This document shows positions 60,590 to 64,000 of a DNA stretch of 64,000 bases, in pieces. Each line of letters opens with the position of its first letter. Position 1 is the first letter of the stretch. Origin of the DNA: Maribacter sp. MMG018 (GTDB lineage Bacteria; Bacteroidota; Bacteroidia; Flavobacteriales; Flavobacteriaceae); the NCBI RefSeq assembly GCF_018100785.1, contig NZ_JAGJEC010000002.1, positions 868,001 to 932,000 on the forward strand. The letters are read 5' to 3'. A program made the translations under genes and the position numbers. The notes below the pieces were generated by a model. That model saw only the letters and a program-made list of their open reading frames with translations, made no database searches and was not told the origin of the DNA.

Positions 60590-61747
60590 ATGGTTCACAC
60601 TAAAGTTAAAGACTTTTTCATGTCCAAATACGGTAACAGCCCAATAATGGTAAAATCGCCCGGCAGGGTAAATTTAATCGGCGAACATACCGATTATAAT
60701 ATGGGTTTGGTCTTACCTGCTTCTATTGAAAAAGCAATTTATTTTGCCGTTCACAAAAATGATAGTGACCATATTACCGTTGAAACCTTTTTAACGCTAC
60801 CAGAGCAGATTTCCTTTGACCTAGAAGGAAAACATGAACCTTTTAATGCTTTTTGGGGAAACTATTTTAAGGCCATTATCGAAATATTAATTGAAAAAAA
60901 GTACACCCTAAAAGGTTTTGACTGTGTTTTCGGAGGTGATATTCCTATAGGATCTGGGCTTTCGTCTTCAGCCGCCCTTTGTTGTGGGTTTATTTTTGCC
61001 TTGTCCAATGCTTTAGACCTATCTATCTCTAGAGAAGAAATAGCGTTGATAGCACAACAGGCAGAACATAAGATTGGTCTTAATTGTGGCCTAATGGACC
61101 AATATGCCGTATTATTCGGGAAAAAATCCAATGCTCTCTTTTTAGATTGTAGAGATCTAACCCATAAGTACATTCCCATTAATCTTAATGGATACAGTTG
61201 GGTACTGATCAATTCGAATATAAAACACAACCTTGCCGTAGATTCTGAATACAATAAAAGAAGAACATCGTGTGAGCTGGTCTTTTCTAAAGTGGGGGAA
61301 ACCAAAAATGGGGTCGACTCAATGAGAGATGTTACCTTGGCCGATTTGGAGAACTGTAAACCTACCCTAGATGAAAAGGATTATAAGCGTGCCAAATATG
61401 TAATCGAAGAAAACAATAGGGTTTTAAAAATGATTGAATGCCTAGAATCCGGCAATGCCGATGAAACAGGTAAAATACTCCTGCAAGGCCATTGGGCGAT
61501 GTCAAAAGAATTTGAAATAACCACACCTGAATTAGACTTTTTGGTAAAAACGGGCCAAGAATTGGATGGCTTCATGGGAGCCCGTATGATGGGAGGCGGA
61601 TTCGGTGGTTGTACCATAAATCTGATCAAAACAGATCATCGAAAAAAGACGGTCGATACAATCATTAATTCGTACAAGGAAGAAACTGGCATTGATGCCG
61701 AAGTCTATCATTTACATATTGATGACGGCGTGCATGTAATAGAATAA
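60590..61747 (+). CDS. galK: Galactokinase
   Basis: The 385-residue GHMP kinase phosphorylates galactose at C1 with ATP. The GalK signature GRVNLIGEHTDYNMG (25-39), the ATP motif IPIGSGLSSSAALCCG (about 120-135), the catalytic Asp region GLMDQYAVLFG and the third motif MGARMMGGGFGGCTI (about 330-344) are all present. Relatives act on galactosamine or N-acetylgalactosamine, so the exact sugar is open. The gene lies 38 bp after the symporter and ends in a bidirectional terminator. No galT/galE is in the window. Confidence 0.93.
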   Translation: MVHTKVKDFFMSKYGNSPIMVKSPGRVNLIGEHTDYNMGLVLPASIEKAIYFAVHKNDSDHITVETFLTLPEQISFDLEGKHEPFNAFWGNYFKAIIEILIEKKYTLKGFDCVFGGDIPIGSGLSSSAALCCGFIFALSNALDLSISREEIALIAQQAEHKIGLNCGLMDQYAVLFGKKSNALFLDCRDLTHKYIPINLNGYSWVLINSNIKHNLAVDSEYNKRRTSCELVFSKVGETKNGVDSMRDVTLADLENCKPTLDEKDYKRAKYVIEENNRVLKMIECLESGNADETGKILLQGHWAMSKEFEITTPELDFLVKTGQELDGFMGARMMGGGFGGCTINLIKTDHRKKTVDTIINSYKEETGIDAEVYHLHIDDGVHVIE

Positions 61748-61765
61748 AGGTATTTATTGACCATT

Positions 61766-61802
61766 AAAAAAGCCCCATAGCTAGTTGCCATGGGGCTTTT
61801 TT
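61766..61802. terminator. Bidirectional intrinsic terminator between galK and the DUF2911 gene
   Basis: The stem AGCCCCAT / ATGGGGCT (61771-61778 and 61790-61797) has an 11-nt loop and is flanked by A-run and T-run (61766-61771, 61797-61802), extending pairing to 13 bp. It can end transcripts from both convergent genes. Confidence 0.92.
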
Positions 61803-61820
61803 ATTAATTCGGCTACGTTA

Positions 61821-62666
61821 TTACATAGCTCCCCATTCTTTTAAGGAGTCTTGATTCATCTTAACATAATCGTCATTTCCTTGCTCTTTTGCTTTTACCA
61901 AAGATTTTTTCGCAGCTTCGATAGCTCCTTTTTTATCTCCTGCTTTTGCCAAAATAAGGGACTGTTGTCTTAGTTGCCAGTAAGCGGGATTTTCGGTCAT
62001 AGACATAGCCTTGTCCATCCATTCCTTCGCTTTTTTAATATCTTTCCCTTCGCTAGCGTAATATACCGCGGCAGCATAATAATCACCTGCACTTGGGCCC
62101 GATAATATTCTTTCTATATTGCTCATTACCGCTTCATCGGTAGGTACCTCAAAAGGAATGGCTACATAGGTATTCTCCCATATGATTCCGATGTTGGCAC
62201 CACCAGATTTTAAGTCGTCTATTGTAATGGTAAATGTCTCTACAGGCATATCCATAGAATATACCGGTACAGAAGCCTTGGCAACAACCTTATTTTCATC
62301 CCAGTTCTTAGGGGTTCCTCCACCATCTATATCGGTATAAAAGAAGACTTCCCAATTCTTTTCACCAGGTTTGGAGAAAATAGAATACGTACCTGCCTTT
62401 ACTTTACTACCGGCAATGGTAACATCTGTATCAAAAGAAATTTTGGTATAGGCATTGGCACCGGTTCTCCACAACTTACCGAAAGGAACCAAATCGCCAT
62501 ATACTTTTCTACCCCTCATTGAAGGACGGGAGTAATCAATGGTAACATTTGTTAATCCTACCATTTGTGTAATTGTTGAAGCCGGACTCGGGGCCGGGGT
62601 ATTTATCTGCGCTTCTAACGATAAAGAAGCGACTACCGCTAATAAAAAAAGTATTACTTTGTTCAT
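61821..62666 (-). CDS. Exported DUF2911-domain protein with C-terminal helical repeat
   Basis: The 281-residue protein has a signal peptide (cleavage near LEAQ, residue 19). The DUF2911 domain (about 25-175) contains VTIDYSRPSMRGRKVYGDLVPFGKLWRTGANAYTKI and FDTDVTIAGSKVKAGTYSIFSKPG, hallmarks of this Bacteroidota family. The C-terminal part is a TPR-like array with AAVYYASEGKDIKKAKEWMDKAM and SLILAKAGDKKGAIEAAKKSL. Periplasmic; function unknown. It is convergent with galK behind a shared terminator. Confidence 0.92.
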   Translation of the reverse strand: MNKVILFLLAVVASLSLEAQINTPAPSPASTITQMVGLTNVTIDYSRPSMRGRKVYGDLVPFGKLWRTGANAYTKISFDTDVTIAGSKVKAGTYSIFSKPGEKNWEVFFYTDIDGGGTPKNWDENKVVAKASVPVYSMDMPVETFTITIDDLKSGGANIGIIWENTYVAIPFEVPTDEAVMSNIERILSGPSAGDYYAAAVYYASEGKDIKKAKEWMDKAMSMTENPAYWQLRQQSLILAKAGDKKGAIEAAKKSLVKAKEQGNDDYVKMNQDSLKEWGAM

Positions 62667-62751
62667 ATTTAATTAGTTTTTAGTGTTCTAGCAAAACTAA
62701 ATATAAACATAAGCGTCAAATGTTAACAAAATACTAAATAAAATATAGGAG

Positions 62752-63903
62752 TCAATACACGACAAAGGGAACAGAAACTACGCGAGTATTTAGGTAAACG
62801 GTAAAATAGTAGATATTAAAAGAAGGAAAAATTTTAGAGATCGATCCTTTGTTCATCAACTCCCCATATGACTGGAGAAGCCTTCCGGAACAATCAAAAA
62901 TTGAAATTCCCTCAATGTTATCCTTTGTTTTAATTTCATATATAAACTCATCAGTTGCTTGGTCTTTATATATAATCACATGTTCTTCGGCTTTGTAATT
63001 CTCCTGTTCCCCTGGTTCTAAATCGGTTGGTTCGGAAAGCGATGTTTTTAAAAAATCGACCTTGAACACTCTTGCTTCTGAAGTAATGGATGGTGATTGT
63101 CTAGAAAAATATTCAGATGTTATAAAAAGTTTATTGTCAGATATTTTTGTAATTCCCTCCGTTTGCACAAAAGAAAGGCCCAAATCTATTTCACTTTCTG
63201 GATTATTAAATATTTCAGATAGGGTAACCTCTGTATATTTTAATAAAAAAGGGGTGAGAATACTTGAATATCCCAACAAATAAAGTTCGTTCGATTGATT
63301 ATCGTAAGTAGCATCCGTTACAAGTCCGATATCGTTCAGCGTACCTATGGCCGATGCTATATGATCGCCAGGTACATTGGGTATCGCATAAGCGACCGTA
63401 CCGTTAGATTGCCACTGTTTTGTAAATATTACCAACTGTCCACCTATAGAAACCAGAGCTTCGGCATCCCAATTAGAATCGCCATTGTCATTAAAATCCT
63501 CTTGCCCTTCATACGCAAAATTGATATTTTCCGCAGAAACGGTATCCGACTCCAAATACGTTTCTTTCGCTATTCTGTATACGGCCAGATTCTTGCGCGT
63601 ACCGTTATTGTTTCCTATATCACCAATGTAAATATAATTGTCGTCTTGGGTAAGAGCTTCCCAGTCGTTATTCTCAACGTTTATGATGCTCACTTCCCTT
63701 ACAATTTCTAACGATAGTGTGTCAAGCTCATACAAAATAGCTCCATTGCCCGAATCGTTATGTGTCACCAACCGGTCGTTAAAAAATATTAGACCAGAAG
63801 ATTCATCAATAGCATCCGGCAAGGCACCTACTTCTGTAACCGTCTGTTGTGCCACTAACAACAAAGTGTGCAAAAATAAAAGTATCGCAATTAAAACCTT
63901 CAT
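62752..63903 (-). CDS. Exported beta-propeller-like protein with probable T9SS C-terminal sorting domain
   Basis: The 383-residue protein has a signal peptide (MKVLIAILLFLHTLLLVAQQ). The body has repeated strand motifs (LFITSEYFSRQ, LYLLGYSSILTPFLLKY, YIYIGDIGNNNGTRKNLAVYRI), suggestive of a beta-propeller, possibly phytase/esterase-like. The last 60 residues (EISIFDCSGRLLQSYG and NIYYFTVYLNTRVVSVPFVVY) resemble a type IX secretion sorting domain, which would export it through the system governed by porX elsewhere in the window. ATG 63903 is preferred to TTG 63909. Function unknown. Confidence 0.78.
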   Translation of the reverse strand: MKVLIAILLFLHTLLLVAQQTVTEVGALPDAIDESSGLIFFNDRLVTHNDSGNGAILYELDTLSLEIVREVSIINVENNDWEALTQDDNYIYIGDIGNNNGTRKNLAVYRIAKETYLESDTVSAENINFAYEGQEDFNDNGDSNWDAEALVSIGGQLVIFTKQWQSNGTVAYAIPNVPGDHIASAIGTLNDIGLVTDATYDNQSNELYLLGYSSILTPFLLKYTEVTLSEIFNNPESEIDLGLSFVQTEGITKISDNKLFITSEYFSRQSPSITSEARVFKVDFLKTSLSEPTDLEPGEQENYKAEEHVIIYKDQATDEFIYEIKTKDNIEGISIFDCSGRLLQSYGELMNKGSISKIFPSFNIYYFTVYLNTRVVSVPFVVY

Positions 63904-64000
63904 AATCAATATATAACGAAAGAAGGAAATTTACAAAATCAATTCTACCCTCACGAATATTACACCGTATTTACTATACGAGACCGTTTTAATCGACCAA

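Overview
The window reads as chromosomal DNA of a marine-type member of Flavobacteriaceae (phylum Bacteroidota). The evidence is low GC, promoters carrying the Bacteroidota -7 box TAnnTTTG, almost no Shine-Dalgarno sequences, a PorX-type regulator and a T9SS-like C-terminal sorting domain, a fused ResB/CcsA cytochrome c assembly protein, and many SpII lipoproteins and TonB/T9SS-type envelope genes. The genus cannot be fixed from sequence alone; the Zobellia/Maribacter/Arenibacter group is my guess. No phage, insertion sequence, CRISPR array or rRNA is visible. There is one tRNA (His).

Layout. 1-5.4 kb: truncated HD hydrolase (-), then porX, tsaE, a 47-aa exported peptide behind a repeat-rich leader, a membrane protein, an alanine-dehydrogenase-like enzyme and a small anchored protein. 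5.5-11.6 kb: proline dehydrogenase (-) diverging from aroB, a small unknown, DinB-like and Lrp/AsnC proteins, a cytosolic M14 peptidase diverging from an XRE regulator with candidate operators, and a lipoprotein. 11.9-20.9 kb: Tat-exported Gfo/Idh/MocA oxidoreductase, a di-iron hydroxylase, topoisomerase IV (parE-parC), ychF and a dicluster ferredoxin. 21.0-25.8 kb: acyl-CoA reductase, serC-serA, a DUF937 protein, a lipoprotein and a small membrane protein. 25.8-29.3 kb: a probable metal-acquisition cassette (CxxC mini-protein, ZnuD-like TonB receptor, acidic lipoprotein) ending in a possible structured RNA and a terminator. 29.3-32 kb: sulfite-dehydrogenase-like SorAB pair, small membrane protein and folE (-).

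32.2-41.1 kb: LolD-like ATPase, CPBP protease and TIGR02757 protein; an S10 peptidase; a small convergent gene; a membrane protein, an SGNH hydrolase and an FAD oxidoreductase that starts at TTG in the same frame just after the SGNH stop; and an M28 peptidase lipoprotein. 41.2-45.8 kb: tRNA-His (-) and two tandem paralogous TPR histidine kinases. 45.8-52.5 kb: bacillithiol deacetylase BshB1 and a transsulfuration-type PLP enzyme (-), an M14 lipoprotein (+) and the CcsBA fusion (-). 52.7-61.7 kb: a long collinear run of DUF2520 protein, KdsC-like phosphatase, Maf, lipoprotein, small MscS channel, multidomain PIG-L deacetylase, a 37-aa single-span peptide, a sodium:solute symporter and galactokinase. 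61.8-63.9 kb: DUF2911 protein and a probable T9SS-sorted beta-propeller-like protein (-).

Most genes are housekeeping or envelope genes. The spots that most merit a second look are the small proteins left out of simple ORF calls (47 aa, about 100 aa, 37 aa), the palindromic shared -7 box at 20991-21008, the possible RNA at 29152-29300, the in-frame TAG/TTG junction at 37574-37585, and the twin sensor kinases. Coordinates were read by eye. Family names come from motif recognition, not from database searches.
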